Shown here piece by piece: positions 25,013 through 32,862 of a stretch of DNA of 64,000 nucleotides (position 1 is the first letter of the stretch; each line of letters begins with the position of its first letter). This DNA is from Devosia aquimaris (GTDB lineage Bacteria > Pseudomonadota > Alphaproteobacteria > Rhizobiales > Devosiaceae): NCBI RefSeq assembly GCF_020169335.1, contig NZ_JAIEZN010000002.1, positions 620,001 to 684,000 on the forward strand, read 5' to 3'. The notes under the pieces are model-generated. The model was not told the origin of the DNA. It saw only the letters and a program-made list of their open reading frames with translations, and did not search any database. The position numbers were made by a program, and so were the translations under genes.

Positions 25013-25630
25013 ATGGCTATCCGACTGCATCGCGGCGATCTGCCCAACCTGTCCAATTACGATGGCCGCGCTGTCGCCATCGATACCGAGACAATGGGTC
25101 TGGATCCCCATCGCGACCGTCTCTGCGTCGTCCAGCTCTCGCCCGGCGATGGCAGCGCCGATATCGTGCAGATCCCCAAGGACGCCACCGAGGCGCCCAA
25201 TCTGGTCAAGCTGCTGTCCGATCCGGCCGTCACCAAGATCTTTCATTATGCCCGCTTCGACGTGGCCGTGCTGCGCCAGCGCTTCGGCGTGGTCACGGGC
25301 CCGATCTATTGCACCAAGATCGCCTCGCGCCTCGTCCGCACCTATACCGACCGGCATGGGCTCAAGGACCTCTGCCGCGAACTGCTGAACCTGGACATCT
25401 CCAAGCAGCAGCAGAGTTCGGATTGGGGCAGCGACAAGCTCAGCGACGCCCAGCTCGACTATGCGGCCGCCGATGTGCTGCACCTGCACGATCTGCGCCG
25501 GCATCTGGACCGCATGCTGGCCCGCGAGGGGCGCACCGCCCTGGCCCAGTCCTGCTTTGAGTTCCTCAACACCCGCTGCGAGCTTGATCTTCTCGGCTGG
25601 GGCGAAGTCGACATCTTCGCGCATAGCTGA
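25013..25630 (+). CDS. rnd: ribonuclease D-like 3'-5' exonuclease
   Basis: The 205-aa exonuclease has the DEDDy motifs: Asp-Thr-Glu in AIDTETMGLDPHRDRLCVVQLS (Exo I), HYARFDVAVL (Exo II), and LDYAAADVLHLHDL with Tyr and Asp (Exo III). It lacks the HRDC domain of full-length RNase D, as do many short alphaproteobacterial versions. I chose the ATG at 25013 because conservation begins with MAIRLHRGDLP. Its stop overlaps the lptC start (TGATG), so it heads the lptCAB operon. A substrate in tRNA 3' processing or RNA turnover is inferred from the family. Confidence 0.88.
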   Translation: MAIRLHRGDLPNLSNYDGRAVAIDTETMGLDPHRDRLCVVQLSPGDGSADIVQIPKDATEAPNLVKLLSDPAVTKIFHYARFDVAVLRQRFGVVTGPIYCTKIASRLVRTYTDRHGLKDLCRELLNLDISKQQQSSDWGSDKLSDAQLDYAAADVLHLHDLRRHLDRMLAREGRTALAQSCFEFLNTRCELDLLGWGEVDIFAHS

Positions 25631-26283
25631 TGGCAGCAACGGGCTTTGATTTCTCCGCTGATGCGGCCCGGCGCGCCGCCATCTACAAGGGGCTGGTCAA
25701 GCGCAATCGTCGCGTTGGCGTGCTGCGCCTGGCGGTGCCGCTGGCAGGTGCGCTGGTGCTGGCCGCGCTGCTCGGCGAAATCTATCTCTCGAGCCTGGGC
25801 ACGCGCTTTGGCGTCGGCCGTATCGCCGTTACCCGCGACAGCGTCTCCATCGACACGCCCGAATATTCCGGCGTGCTCGACAATGGCACCACCTATCGCG
25901 TCTGGGCCGGCCAGGCCAAGGCTGCCATCGGCAGCACCGAACTGATCGCCCTCAAGGATGCCCGGCTCGTGCTGCGCAAGCCCGATGGCATCACCACCAC
26001 CATCACGGCCGTTGATTCCACCCTCGACATGTCGGCCGAGACGGTGACCATTCCCGGCGTGGCCAATGTGTCGGAATCCACCGGCACCACCGGCACGATC
26101 GTTGATTCCGTCTTCGACTATGCCAACCAGCTTCTGGTCGGGCAGGGCCCCGTCCATGTCGATCAGGCCGATGGCACCACGCTCGACAGCGTCGGCATGA
26201 CCTATGATACCACCGCCGCACGCTGGACATTCTCGCGCGCCAACGTCACCCTGCCGTCGACGCCCGGATCAAAGACACCATGA
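25630..26283 (+). CDS. lptC: LPS export protein LptC
   Basis: LptC is the bitopic inner-membrane protein that passes lipopolysaccharide from LptBFG to LptA. The 217-aa product has one N-terminal helix (LRLAVPLAGALVLAALLGEIYL, about 32-53) followed by a periplasmic beta-jellyroll with the DUF1239/LptC pattern. Position decides the call: the gene overlaps rnd at TGATG and lptA at ATGA, and lptA and lptB follow. Sequence identity within this family is always low. Confidence 0.88.
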   Translation: MAATGFDFSADAARRAAIYKGLVKRNRRVGVLRLAVPLAGALVLAALLGEIYLSSLGTRFGVGRIAVTRDSVSIDTPEYSGVLDNGTTYRVWAGQAKAAIGSTELIALKDARLVLRKPDGITTTITAVDSTLDMSAETVTIPGVANVSESTGTTGTIVDSVFDYANQLLVGQGPVHVDQADGTTLDSVGMTYDTTAARWTFSRANVTLPSTPGSKTP

Positions 26284-26732
26284 TGCTACGCTCGTTGCTT
26301 TTTCTCGCCCTGGCCCTGCTGGCAACGCCGGCCCTGGCGCAGAACAAGGTCAATATCACGGCCGATCTCTTCGATCTCGATGAGGTCAACCACACCGCGG
26401 TCTTCACCGGCAATGTCGTGGTCGTCCATCCCACGGTGACAGTCTGGGCGCCCAAGGTCGTGGCCACCTATGGCGATGGCGGCACCAGCGACATCAAGAC
26501 CTTTGAAGCCACCGGCGACGTCAAGCTGCAGACCGTGGACCAGACCGCCACTGGCAAGCGCGCCGTCTTCACCCCCGGCGACCAGCTGCTGCGCCTCACC
26601 GGCGATGTGGTCGTGGTCAACGCTGGCGGCACGGTCAATGCCAGCGAGCTGGTGGTGAACCTCGAGACCAATGTCTCCACCTTCACCAGTGGCCAGTCTG
26701 GTCGGGTTACCGGGGTGTTCAACTCGCAATGA
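26280..26732 (+). CDS. lptA: LPS transport periplasmic protein LptA
   Basis: The 150-aa periplasmic bridge protein of LPS transport has a signal peptide (MLRSLLFLALALLATPALAQ) and an OstA-type jellyroll repeat (VNITADLFDLDEVNHTAVFTGNVVVVHPTVTVWAPKVVATYG ... TGDVVVVNAGGTVNASELVVNLET). Two adjacent ATG codons could start translation; the first overlaps the lptC stop. It lies between lptC and lptB, as usual. Confidence 0.92.
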   Translation: MMLRSLLFLALALLATPALAQNKVNITADLFDLDEVNHTAVFTGNVVVVHPTVTVWAPKVVATYGDGGTSDIKTFEATGDVKLQTVDQTATGKRAVFTPGDQLLRLTGDVVVVNAGGTVNASELVVNLETNVSTFTSGQSGRVTGVFNSQ

Positions 26733-27484
26733 CCCAGGAGTCCAAGGCCCGTCTTGACCGCACCGGCTGGCTGGTCGCCCACAGCCTTGCCAAGAGCTTT
26801 GGCAAGCGCGTGGTGGTGCGCGATGTGTCCATTGCCCTGCGCCGGGGCGAGGCTGTCGGCCTGCTGGGCCCCAATGGCGCGGGCAAGACCACCGTCTTCA
26901 CCATGATCATGGGCCTGGTCAAACCCGACGCCGGCAGCATCCAGATCGATGGCCGCGACATCACGCGCCTGCCCCTGTTCCAGCGCGGCCAGCTCGGCAT
27001 CGGCTACCTGCCCCAGGAGCCCTCGATTTTTCGGGGGCTGACCGTCACCGGCAATATCATGGCCGTGCTCGAAAACCACATCTCGGACCGCAAGGCCCGC
27101 AAGGCGCGGCTGGCCTCGCTGCTCGAGGAATTTTCCATTCAGCATCTGGCCAAGTCCAATGCCCTGGCCCTCTCCGGCGGGGAACGTCGCCGTGTCGAGA
27201 TCGCCCGCGCCCTGGCCGCCGATCCCGCCTTCATGCTGCTCGACGAGCCCTTCGCCGGCGTCGATCCCATTGCCGTGGCCGAGGTCAAGGGCCTGGTGCG
27301 CCAGCTCACCCAGCGCGGCATTGGCGTGCTGATCACCGACCATGCCGTGCGCGAGACGCTGGGCCTGGTCGATCGCGCCTATGTCATCCATGGCGGCAAG
27401 GTGATGATTCAGGGGCGCCCGGAAACCATCAGCGCCGACCCCGACGCCCGCCGCGTCTATCTGGGCGAAAATTTCGAGATCTGA
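26729..27484 (+). CDS. lptB: LPS export ABC transporter ATP-binding protein LptB
   Basis: The 251-aa ATPase powers LPS extraction with LptFG, which are encoded elsewhere. Walker A GPNGAGKTT (about 47-55), the LptB-type Q-loop LGIGYLPQEPSIFRGLTV, the signature LSGGERRRVEIARALA, Walker B FMLLDEPFAGVDPIAV and the H-loop ITDHAVRETL are all present. It overlaps lptA by 4 nt and is the last gene of rnd-lptCAB. The rpoN promoter lies right behind it. Confidence 0.95.
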   Translation: MTQESKARLDRTGWLVAHSLAKSFGKRVVVRDVSIALRRGEAVGLLGPNGAGKTTVFTMIMGLVKPDAGSIQIDGRDITRLPLFQRGQLGIGYLPQEPSIFRGLTVTGNIMAVLENHISDRKARKARLASLLEEFSIQHLAKSNALALSGGERRRVEIARALAADPAFMLLDEPFAGVDPIAVAEVKGLVRQLTQRGIGVLITDHAVRETLGLVDRAYVIHGGKVMIQGRPETISADPDARRVYLGENFEI

Positions 27485-27523
27485 GCACATCACGCCGCGC
27501 TGCAGCGCCGCAGCTCCGTGAAA

Positions 27524-27539
27524 TTGGCATGAAACTTGC
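27524..27539 (+). promoter_or_regulatory. sigma-54 promoter upstream of rpoN
   Basis: TTGGCATGAAACTTGC matches the -24/-12 consensus TGGCACG-N4-TTGC closely. The invariant GG (27526-27527) and GC (27538-27539) are exactly 10 bp apart. It sits in the 146-nt gap between lptB and rpoN, about 90 nt before the rpoN ATG. It implies that rpoN transcription is at least partly controlled by its own product. Confidence 0.8.
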
Positions 27540-27630
27540 CCACACCTTGCCCGCTAGATGATTTTGGGGCATGGTCCGCGCTGGGAAGTGGCTGGAAACA
27601 GCCAGATTTTGCGCTAAAGGTCTCCGCCGT

Positions 27631-29142
27631 ATGGCTCTTTCGCCGCGTCTAGAATTCCGCCAGGCCCAGAGTCTGACACTGACGCCGCAGCTGATGCAGT
27701 CGATCCGCCTGCTGCAGCTGAGCCATCTTGAACTCAACGATTTCGTCGAAGCCGAGCTGCTGCGCAATCCGTTGCTGGAGCGCGAGGATGGCCCCGAACC
27801 CGGCGAGGCCGAACCGGCCCAGGTGCCGGAGCGCTCCACCGAAATCAGCGCCTATGAGGACACTGTCGATCGCGGCGACCGCATCCAGGATGCCGCCTCC
27901 ATCGCCGATGGCTATGACACGGCCGTCGAAAATGTCTTCCCCGACCAGGGCGCCCAGGATCAGCTGGTGCCCACCTCGCGGCTCGATCGCAATGGCGCCA
28001 GCGAGGGCGGCGAGGCGCCCGACATCGACCAGTTCGTTGCCGCGCGCCCCGTCCTGGGGGAGCACCTCGAGGCCCAGGCCAATATGCTGCTGCGCACCAC
28101 CGCAGACCGCCTGATCGCCCGCCATCTGATCGATGGCCTCAATGAGGCCGGCTATCTGACGCTGGACCTCGTGGCCCTGGCCGAGCAGCTGGGCGCCGAG
28201 ATGGCCGACATCGAGGCCGTGCTGGGCGTGCTGCAGGGCTGCGATCCCATCGGGGTCTTTGCCCGCACCGTGCCGGAGTGCCTGGCCATCCAGCTGCGCG
28301 ACCGCGACCGGCTCGATCCGATGATGCAGGCCCTGCTCGACAATATCGGGCTTCTGGCCGAGCACGACATGCTGGGCCTGATGCGCGCCGTGGGCTGCGA
28401 CCGCGAGGATCTCACCGACATGCTGGCCGAGATTCGCCAGCTCGATCCCAAGCCGGGCCTGGCCTTCGATTCCGGCCCGGTGGAAACCGTGGTGCCCGAT
28501 GTCTTCGTGCGCCGCAGCAATGATGGCGCCTGGCAGGTCGAGCTCAACACCGAAGTGCTGCCGCGCGTGCTGATCAACCGCGTCTACTATGCCACCGTGT
28601 CCAAGAAGACGCGGAACCCGGAAGAAAAGGCCTTTCTCTCAGACAGCCTGTCGACGGCCAACTGGCTGACCAAATCTCTCGACCAGCGCGCCCAGACCAT
28701 TCTCAAGGTCGCCAGCGAGATCGTGCGCCAGCAGGATGGCTTCCTCACCCATGGCATCGCCCATCTCAAGCCGATGACCCTGCGCATGGTCGCCGAAACC
28801 ATCGACATGCATGAATCCACCGTCAGCCGCGTCACGGCCAACAAATACATCGCTACCCCGCGTGGCCTTTATGAAATGAAGTACTTCTTCACCACCGCCA
28901 TCGCTTCCAGCGACGGTGGCGTCGATCACTCGGCCGAGGCCGTGCGACACCGCATACGCCAGCTCATCGCCGCCGAAGTGGTCACCGATGTGCTCAGCGA
29001 CGATACCATCGCCGAAATGCTCAAGCAGGAGCAGGGAATCGATCTGGCGCGGCGCACTGTGGCCAAATACCGCGAGGCCATGAACATCCCGTCCTCGGTC
29101 ATCCGGCGCCGCCAGATGAAAAATCTCGAGCGCATGGCCTGA
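27631..29142 (+). CDS. rpoN: RNA polymerase sigma-54 factor
   Basis: RpoN directs polymerase to -24/-12 promoters in an enhancer-dependent manner, controlling nitrogen and other metabolism. I chose the ATG at 27631 (MALSPRLEFRQAQSLTLTPQ), which is the canonical region I start; the frame extends 20 codons upstream without conservation. The 503-aa product has the Gln/Leu-rich region I, an acidic region II, the core-binding region, the HTH-containing DNA-binding domain (LRMVAETIDMHESTVSRVTANKYI), and the RpoN box ARRTVAKYRE (473-482). It is followed by hpf and ptsN, the classical order. Confidence 0.97.
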   Translation: MALSPRLEFRQAQSLTLTPQLMQSIRLLQLSHLELNDFVEAELLRNPLLEREDGPEPGEAEPAQVPERSTEISAYEDTVDRGDRIQDAASIADGYDTAVENVFPDQGAQDQLVPTSRLDRNGASEGGEAPDIDQFVAARPVLGEHLEAQANMLLRTTADRLIARHLIDGLNEAGYLTLDLVALAEQLGAEMADIEAVLGVLQGCDPIGVFARTVPECLAIQLRDRDRLDPMMQALLDNIGLLAEHDMLGLMRAVGCDREDLTDMLAEIRQLDPKPGLAFDSGPVETVVPDVFVRRSNDGAWQVELNTEVLPRVLINRVYYATVSKKTRNPEEKAFLSDSLSTANWLTKSLDQRAQTILKVASEIVRQQDGFLTHGIAHLKPMTLRMVAETIDMHESTVSRVTANKYIATPRGLYEMKYFFTTAIASSDGGVDHSAEAVRHRIRQLIAAEVVTDVLSDDTIAEMLKQEQGIDLARRTVAKYREAMNIPSSVIRRRQMKNLERMA

Positions 29143-29382
29143 ATCAGCCAGCCTGCCGGGAATTCCGCCCGCGAAAGTTAAGGCCAATTTCGGGCGAAGT
29201 CCAAAGGATAAACGAACCACAACCGGTTGTTGCGCATTGCGCCTGCGTTGGACGCAGGTCTAGCATTGCAGCAGTTGCATACCCACATCCAGGGGGTAGG
29301 CAACAGGCGCGAGACCCGATGTCCGCAATCCGGCTTTCGGCAGCTCTCGCGTCGAACAACGACGAGAAAGAAAGAGGAAGCC

Positions 29383-29955
29383 ATGACCTTACGCGTTTCG
29401 GGAAAGAACATGGATGTTGGCGATGCACTCCGCGGCAAGGCGGAGGAGCATTTCGAGGCTGTCGTCGGCAAATATTTCGACGGCGGTTATGACGGACATT
29501 TGACCCTCACCCCCGATGGCATTGGCTTCCGCGCCGACTGCGTGGTGCATCTCGATTCCGGCGCGACCTTGCAGGCCAGCGCCCAGGGTGGCGACGCCAC
29601 CGCCGCCTATGAAGTCATGGCGCTCAATATCGAAAAGCGTCTGCGCCGCTACAACCGCAAGCTCAAGCAGCACCGTCGCGGTGCCAATGGCGATGGCGAG
29701 CTGCTGGCGCAGTACACCGTTTTCGACTCGGGCGACCAGTATGACGAGCTCGACGCCGACTATGCGCCCGCTGTCATTGCCGAAACCACCAAGAACCTGC
29801 GCCAGCTCAGTGTCGAAGAGGCCGTCATGGAGCTCGATCTCAGTGGTGGCCAGGTTGTGATGTTCCGTCACGCTGGACATGGCGGGCTCAATGTGGTCTA
29901 CCGCCGCTCCGACGGCAATATAGGCTGGATTGATCCGGCCCTCGGAGCCAATTGA
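29383..29955 (+). CDS. hpf: long-form ribosome hibernation promoting factor
   Basis: The 190-aa long HPF dimerises ribosomes into inactive 100S particles. The N-terminal S30AE domain (MTLRVSGKNMDVGDALRGKAEEHF ..., 1-100) is followed by a linker and the C-terminal dimerisation domain (about 135-188) with RQLSVEEAVMELDLSGGQVVMFRHAG and NVVYRRSDGNIGWIDP. The start at 29383 is supported by AGAGGAAG just upstream; the frame continues to 29227 with no conservation. The 240-nt upstream region holds no gene; it contains the palindrome ACAACCGGTTGT (29219-29230) and no convincing promoter. Confidence 0.95.
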   Translation: MTLRVSGKNMDVGDALRGKAEEHFEAVVGKYFDGGYDGHLTLTPDGIGFRADCVVHLDSGATLQASAQGGDATAAYEVMALNIEKRLRRYNRKLKQHRRGANGDGELLAQYTVFDSGDQYDELDADYAPAVIAETTKNLRQLSVEEAVMELDLSGGQVVMFRHAGHGGLNVVYRRSDGNIGWIDPALGAN

Positions 29956-30001
29956 CGGCTGCCGCGCCGACAATTGTATGATTGATTTCAGGGCGAATTG
30001 T

Positions 30002-30469
30002 ATGGAATTGGCCGATATCCTGGCTGAGCGTGCTGTGCTTTGCTGTACGGGCGTAGAAACGAAACGCCAATTGTTTGAACTACTTGCCGAACGGGCTGCC
30101 GAATTGACCGGCAGCCCCCAAGCCGAAATCCTCTCCGCCATCGTCGGTCGCGAGGAGCTCGGTTCGACAGGTCTCGGCAATGGAATCGCCATTCCGCATG
30201 GCAAGATCGCCGGCCTGGCCGGTGTGACGGCCCTGTTCGCCCGCCTCGATCAGCCGATCGACTTCGATTCGCTCGATGATCAGCCGGTCGATCTGGTGGT
30301 CATGCTCCTGGCCCCCACCGGGGCCGGGGCCGATCACCTCAAGGCATTGTCCAAGGTCGCCCGCCTGCTGCGCACCGAATCGGTGGTCGACGATCTCCGC
30401 CGCACCGATGATCCCACCCGCGTCCATGCGCTGCTGACCGCGCCGGTCGCCACGCACTACGCGGCCTGA
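30002..30469 (+). CDS. ptsN: nitrogen-regulatory PTS EIIA component (EIIA-Ntr)
   Basis: The 155-aa EIIA domain protein is the output of the PTS-Ntr phosphorelay. The phosphorylated histidine is in GNGIAIPHGKIAGL (about residue 66). The rest shows the family pattern LADILAERAVLCCTG, LSAIVGREELGSTGLG and HLKALSKVARLLR. I chose the ATG at 30002 from the typical family start (MELADIL). An ATG at 29978 is possible. It follows hpf by 46 nt in the rpoN-hpf-ptsN block and is closed by a terminator. Confidence 0.95.
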   Translation: MELADILAERAVLCCTGVETKRQLFELLAERAAELTGSPQAEILSAIVGREELGSTGLGNGIAIPHGKIAGLAGVTALFARLDQPIDFDSLDDQPVDLVVMLLAPTGAGADHLKALSKVARLLRTESVVDDLRRTDDPTRVHALLTAPVATHYAA

Positions 30470-30490
30470 TCATCACCACACAAACAAAGA

Positions 30491-30524
30491 CCCTCCGGCC
30501 TTGCGGTCGGAGGGTTTTTCTTTT
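30491..30524 (+). terminator. terminator of rpoN-hpf-ptsN
   Basis: CCCTCCG (30491-30497) pairs with CGGAGGG (30508-30514), followed by TTTTTCTTTT. This is a textbook Rho-independent terminator 22 nt after the ptsN stop. Confidence 0.92.
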
Positions 30525-30545
30525 GGCCGGTGCTGGCCGCTGCGC

Positions 30546-30833
30546 CTAGTGCAGCGTCGCCAGGCCCAGGCTGGTCTCTTCGAGCCAGTCGGTCACGCTT
30601 TCGGTGGAATCGGTCACCAGCAGCGGCTTGCCATCGGCAGACATCAGCAGCTGGTATTCGCCCTCGGGCTCAAACGTCGCGTCTTCGATCATTTCGCCGA
30701 GCACGGCGCCGCTGACGGCGCGGGTATAGGCGACAGCATTGCCGCCCAGCGCGGCAAACTGCGCGCGGGTCAGAGACTTGAGCGGATGGATCACATGATC
30801 CCTGGTGGCCTGGTCGTTTCTTTTTTCATACAT
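30546..30833 (-). CDS. DUF1150 family protein
   Basis: The 95-aa protein resembles the alphaproteobacterial DUF1150 family, often found directly behind small heat-shock genes. Its start is the ATG at 30833, with AAAGGG upstream; the frame reaches an unlikely TTG at 30851. Conserved-looking segments are TRAQFAALGGNAVAYTRAVSG and EYQLLMSADGKPLLVTDS. It lies 14 nt behind hsp20, so it is in the same heat-shock operon. Function is unknown. Confidence 0.82.
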   Translation of the reverse strand: MYEKRNDQATRDHVIHPLKSLTRAQFAALGGNAVAYTRAVSGAVLGEMIEDATFEPEGEYQLLMSADGKPLLVTDSTESVTDWLEETSLGLATLH

Positions 30834-30847
30834 GGTCGGCCCTTTCC

Positions 30848-31267
30848 TCAAAGTGAGCGAATGTCGATACGGCGGGCGGTCTTGGCCAGCTTTGGGCGCT
30901 CGATCTCGATGACCAGCATACCATGTCCCAGCGTGGCGTCCTTCACGATCATGCCATCGGCCAGCAGAAACGCGCGCTGAAACTGCCGGGCGGCGATGCC
31001 GCGATGCAGGAACTGGCGCCCGCTGTCGTCCTTCTGCTTGCCGCGCACCACGATCTGGTTGTCCTCGGCCATCACGTCCAGTTCCTGGGCGCTGAATCCG
31101 GCGACGGCGATCGACACCATGAACCTCTCGGTTCCATCGGCATCCACATGGCGCTCGATATTATAGGGCGGATAGCCATCGGCGGACTTGGCGAGCCGGT
31201 CCACGCGCTCCTCGAAATTGTCAAAGCCGAGGAGAAAGGGGGCGGAAAACACCGATATGCGCGTCAT
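30848..31267 (-). CDS. Hsp20/alpha-crystallin small heat-shock protein
   Basis: The 139-aa small heat-shock protein is an ATP-independent holdase. The N-terminal arm contains FDNFEERVDRLAKSADGYPPYNIER. The alpha-crystallin domain (about 38-130) has IAVAGFSAQELDVMAEDNQIVVRG and the closing motif FLLADGMIVKDATLGHGMLVIEIERP (GxLxIxxP-like: GMLVIEIER). It belongs to the rhizobial HspH/IbpA class by sequence. A sigma-32-like promoter and a ROSE-like hairpin precede it, so both transcription and translation should be heat-inducible. Confidence 0.93.
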   Translation of the reverse strand: MTRISVFSAPFLLGFDNFEERVDRLAKSADGYPPYNIERHVDADGTERFMVSIAVAGFSAQELDVMAEDNQIVVRGKQKDDSGRQFLHRGIAARQFQRAFLLADGMIVKDATLGHGMLVIEIERPKLAKTARRIDIRSL

Positions 31268-31275
31268 TCAGGCCG

Positions 31276-31292
31276 TCCTTGAGATCAAGCAA
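31276..31292 (-). ncRNA. ROSE-like RNA thermometer hairpin in the hsp20 leader
   Basis: On the minus strand the leader reads UUGCUUG, AUCU loop, CAAGGA, ending 8 nt before the hsp20 ATG. The 3' arm holds the Shine-Dalgarno AAGGA. The 5' arm holds the UUGCU box characteristic of ROSE elements: its C pairs with the first G of the Shine-Dalgarno, and its G lies opposite the second G, giving the temperature-labile G-G mismatch. The complete leader from the predicted start site is about 60 nt. Confidence 0.7.
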
Positions 31293-31334
31293 CGTATCGT
31301 GCGCGGCCCGATTGGAGTGGCACCGCGCGTCTGC

Positions 31335-31368
31335 CCAAGATATGGGACATGCCACAACTCGGTTCAAG
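31335..31368 (-). promoter_or_regulatory. sigma-32 (RpoH) type promoter of hsp20
   Basis: On the minus strand CTTGAA (31363-31368) is followed after 18 bp by CATATCTTGG (31335-31344). Known alphaproteobacterial RpoH promoters read CTTGAC-N17/18-CYTATNTNNG; this site deviates at one -35 and one -10 position. The predicted start lies about 60 nt before the hsp20 ATG. The site is inside the upstream region of the divergent GT2 gene. Confidence 0.65.
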
Positions 31369-31383
31369 TCCGGTGCCTTGCCC

Positions 31384-32217
31384 ATGTCCGCTCCCTTTGC
31401 CGTGGTCACCCCAGCGTTCCAGGCCCAGGCCACCATCGTGCCCACGGTGCGCAGCCTGCTGGCCCAGACCTGCACCGACTGGCAGCTCTGGCTGGTCGCC
31501 GATGATGGCTTTGACTATGCCGCCTTTCTCTCCGACGCCGGCATCAATGACCCCCGTATCCGTTTCCTCGATAGCGGCGGCATCGGCCTGGGCGCCTCGC
31601 GCGCGCGCAATGTCGCGCTCGATGCCATCACCGCGCCCTATGTGGCGATCCTGGACGCCGATGACCGCTTCAAGCCGCGCAAGCTCGAACTGGCGCTCGC
31701 CGCGCTTGCCGACCATGCCATTGTCACCTGCGCCCTCGATGTGATGACCGACAGCTTCGTCCACCTGCGCCATGTTGGCGACGGTCCGGACCGCGTGCTG
31801 ACACCCGGCCAGCACAAATTCGTCAGCCTCTCGATGGATTCCATGGTGGTCTGGGACAGGCGGCGCACCGATGCCCGCTATGATGTGACCATGAGCAACA
31901 TGACCGACCTCGAGCTGCTGCTGCAGCTCTATGGCCCCGTCGGCAGCTCATTCCACCTTGGTGCGCCGTTGCACGACTACATCAAGCGCGCCAGCTCGAT
32001 GAGTAATGGCGCCAATGTCGCCGCCGGCATGATCGCCTCCAAGACCACTCTGCTTGATCGTCTGCGCGAGGGTGCCTATGGCCTGCCCGCGTCCGACGTC
32101 GCCGGACTCGTCGGATTTCTCGAGATCTCGCTCGGCGCCGAGGCGGAATATGGGGCGGCGCTGGCCGCCCGGCCGGGCCTGCTGTTCGAGGATCATCTCC
32201 AGCCGCGCCTCCAATAG
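31384..32217 (+). CDS. family 2 glycosyltransferase
   Basis: The 277-aa GT-A fold glycosyltransferase begins FAVVTPAFQAQATIVPTVRSLLAQTCTDWQLWLVADDG (typical GT2), followed by GLGASRARNVALDAITAPYVAILDADDRFKP, in which DADD is the metal-binding DXD. The start is uncertain: ATG at 31384 has no clear Shine-Dalgarno, and an ATG at 31342 would place the start inside the hsp20 promoter. Its target is unknown. It is divergent from hsp20 and convergent with the small exported protein gene. Confidence 0.85.
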   Translation: MSAPFAVVTPAFQAQATIVPTVRSLLAQTCTDWQLWLVADDGFDYAAFLSDAGINDPRIRFLDSGGIGLGASRARNVALDAITAPYVAILDADDRFKPRKLELALAALADHAIVTCALDVMTDSFVHLRHVGDGPDRVLTPGQHKFVSLSMDSMVVWDRRRTDARYDVTMSNMTDLELLLQLYGPVGSSFHLGAPLHDYIKRASSMSNGANVAAGMIASKTTLLDRLREGAYGLPASDVAGLVGFLEISLGAEAEYGAALAARPGLLFEDHLQPRLQ

Positions 32218-32243
32218 AAAAGGCCGGCCCCGAGGGGCCGGCC
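32217..32243 (-). terminator. terminator for the small exported protein gene (minus strand)
   Basis: A GC-rich perfect palindrome (GGCCGGCCCC, 32222-32231; GGGGCCGGCC, 32234-32243) is followed on the minus strand by TTTTCTATT. It lies 35 nt beyond the minus-strand stop codon and may also stop the convergent GT2 transcript. Confidence 0.75.
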
Positions 32244-32277
32244 ATCGTCACAACGGGGAGGACGCTGTGGAAAGCTC

Positions 32278-32592
32278 TTACAGGGCGTAGAGGGTCAGGC
32301 TGTTCTGCTCGCCGCTGACACCCACGATCTGGTCAACCGAGTAGCCCTGGCGTTCGATGGATTCGACCAGCCACTTGTTGTTCTTGATGTTGGCCTGCAC
32401 CGAGGCCACGTCATTGTCGCCACGAAGCGACAGGGCCTGGCCACCGCCCAGCTTCTGCACATTGGCCGTGGTGGCTTCCTGGATGGCGCTCAGCGATTCG
32501 ACGCCGCCCATGACGTTGTAGGGGCTCGCGGAAGCGGCCGAAGCGCCGGCAAGCAGGGTGGCGGTGATGGCGATGATCTTGAACATTTTCAT
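32278..32592 (-). CDS. small exported protein of unknown function
   Basis: The 104-aa protein has a clean signal peptide (MFKIIAITATLLAGASAASAS, cleavage near residue 23). The mature protein of about 80 residues is rich in Ser, Asn and Gln, has no cysteine, and alternates predicted helix and strand (SLSAIQEATTANVQKLGG, KWLVESIERQGYSVDQIVGVSG). The Shine-Dalgarno AAAGGA lies 7 nt before the ATG. I recognise no family. It is monocistronic with its own terminator. Confidence 0.75.
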   Translation of the reverse strand: MKMFKIIAITATLLAGASAASASPYNVMGGVESLSAIQEATTANVQKLGGGQALSLRGDNDVASVQANIKNNKWLVESIERQGYSVDQIVGVSGEQNSLTLYAL

Positions 32593-32735
32593 AATCTATT
32601 CCTTTCGGTATTTTGCGCTCGCTGTCGTCCCGAGCTGTAGGAAACTACGCAAGCTGGTCCGGATAAGTTTCACCGCTGTTGCAGAAAACTGAACGGACCG
32701 CTGCAACTCAATGGTTTTCAGCTCCGCCAAACCCC

Positions 32736-32764
32736 TTGCCAGCCGGGCGCTTTGCTCCTATAGA
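32736..32764 (+). promoter_or_regulatory. promoter of rpmI-rplT
   Basis: TTGCCA (32736-32741) and TATAGA (32759-32764) are exactly 17 bp apart, about 99 nt before the rpmI ATG. The long leader (about 90 nt) could host ribosomal-protein autoregulation; no clear structure was identified. Confidence 0.65.
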
Positions 32765-32862
32765 GCCCACTTCTCCGGATCGCCCGGCCAAAAGGCATGC
32801 CGTGGCGATCTCTGAATGCGATGGGCCCAAATCCATCCAAGTTTCTTACAAGGACCCGCAAA

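Noticed and set aside
25013..25630. RNase D lacking its HRDC domain
   Set aside because: Short single-domain RNase D proteins are common in alphaproteobacteria; the DEDDy residues are intact.
31319..31334. TGGCAC followed by TCTGCC, resembling a sigma-54 promoter
   Set aside because: The GG to GC spacing is 12 bp instead of the required 10.
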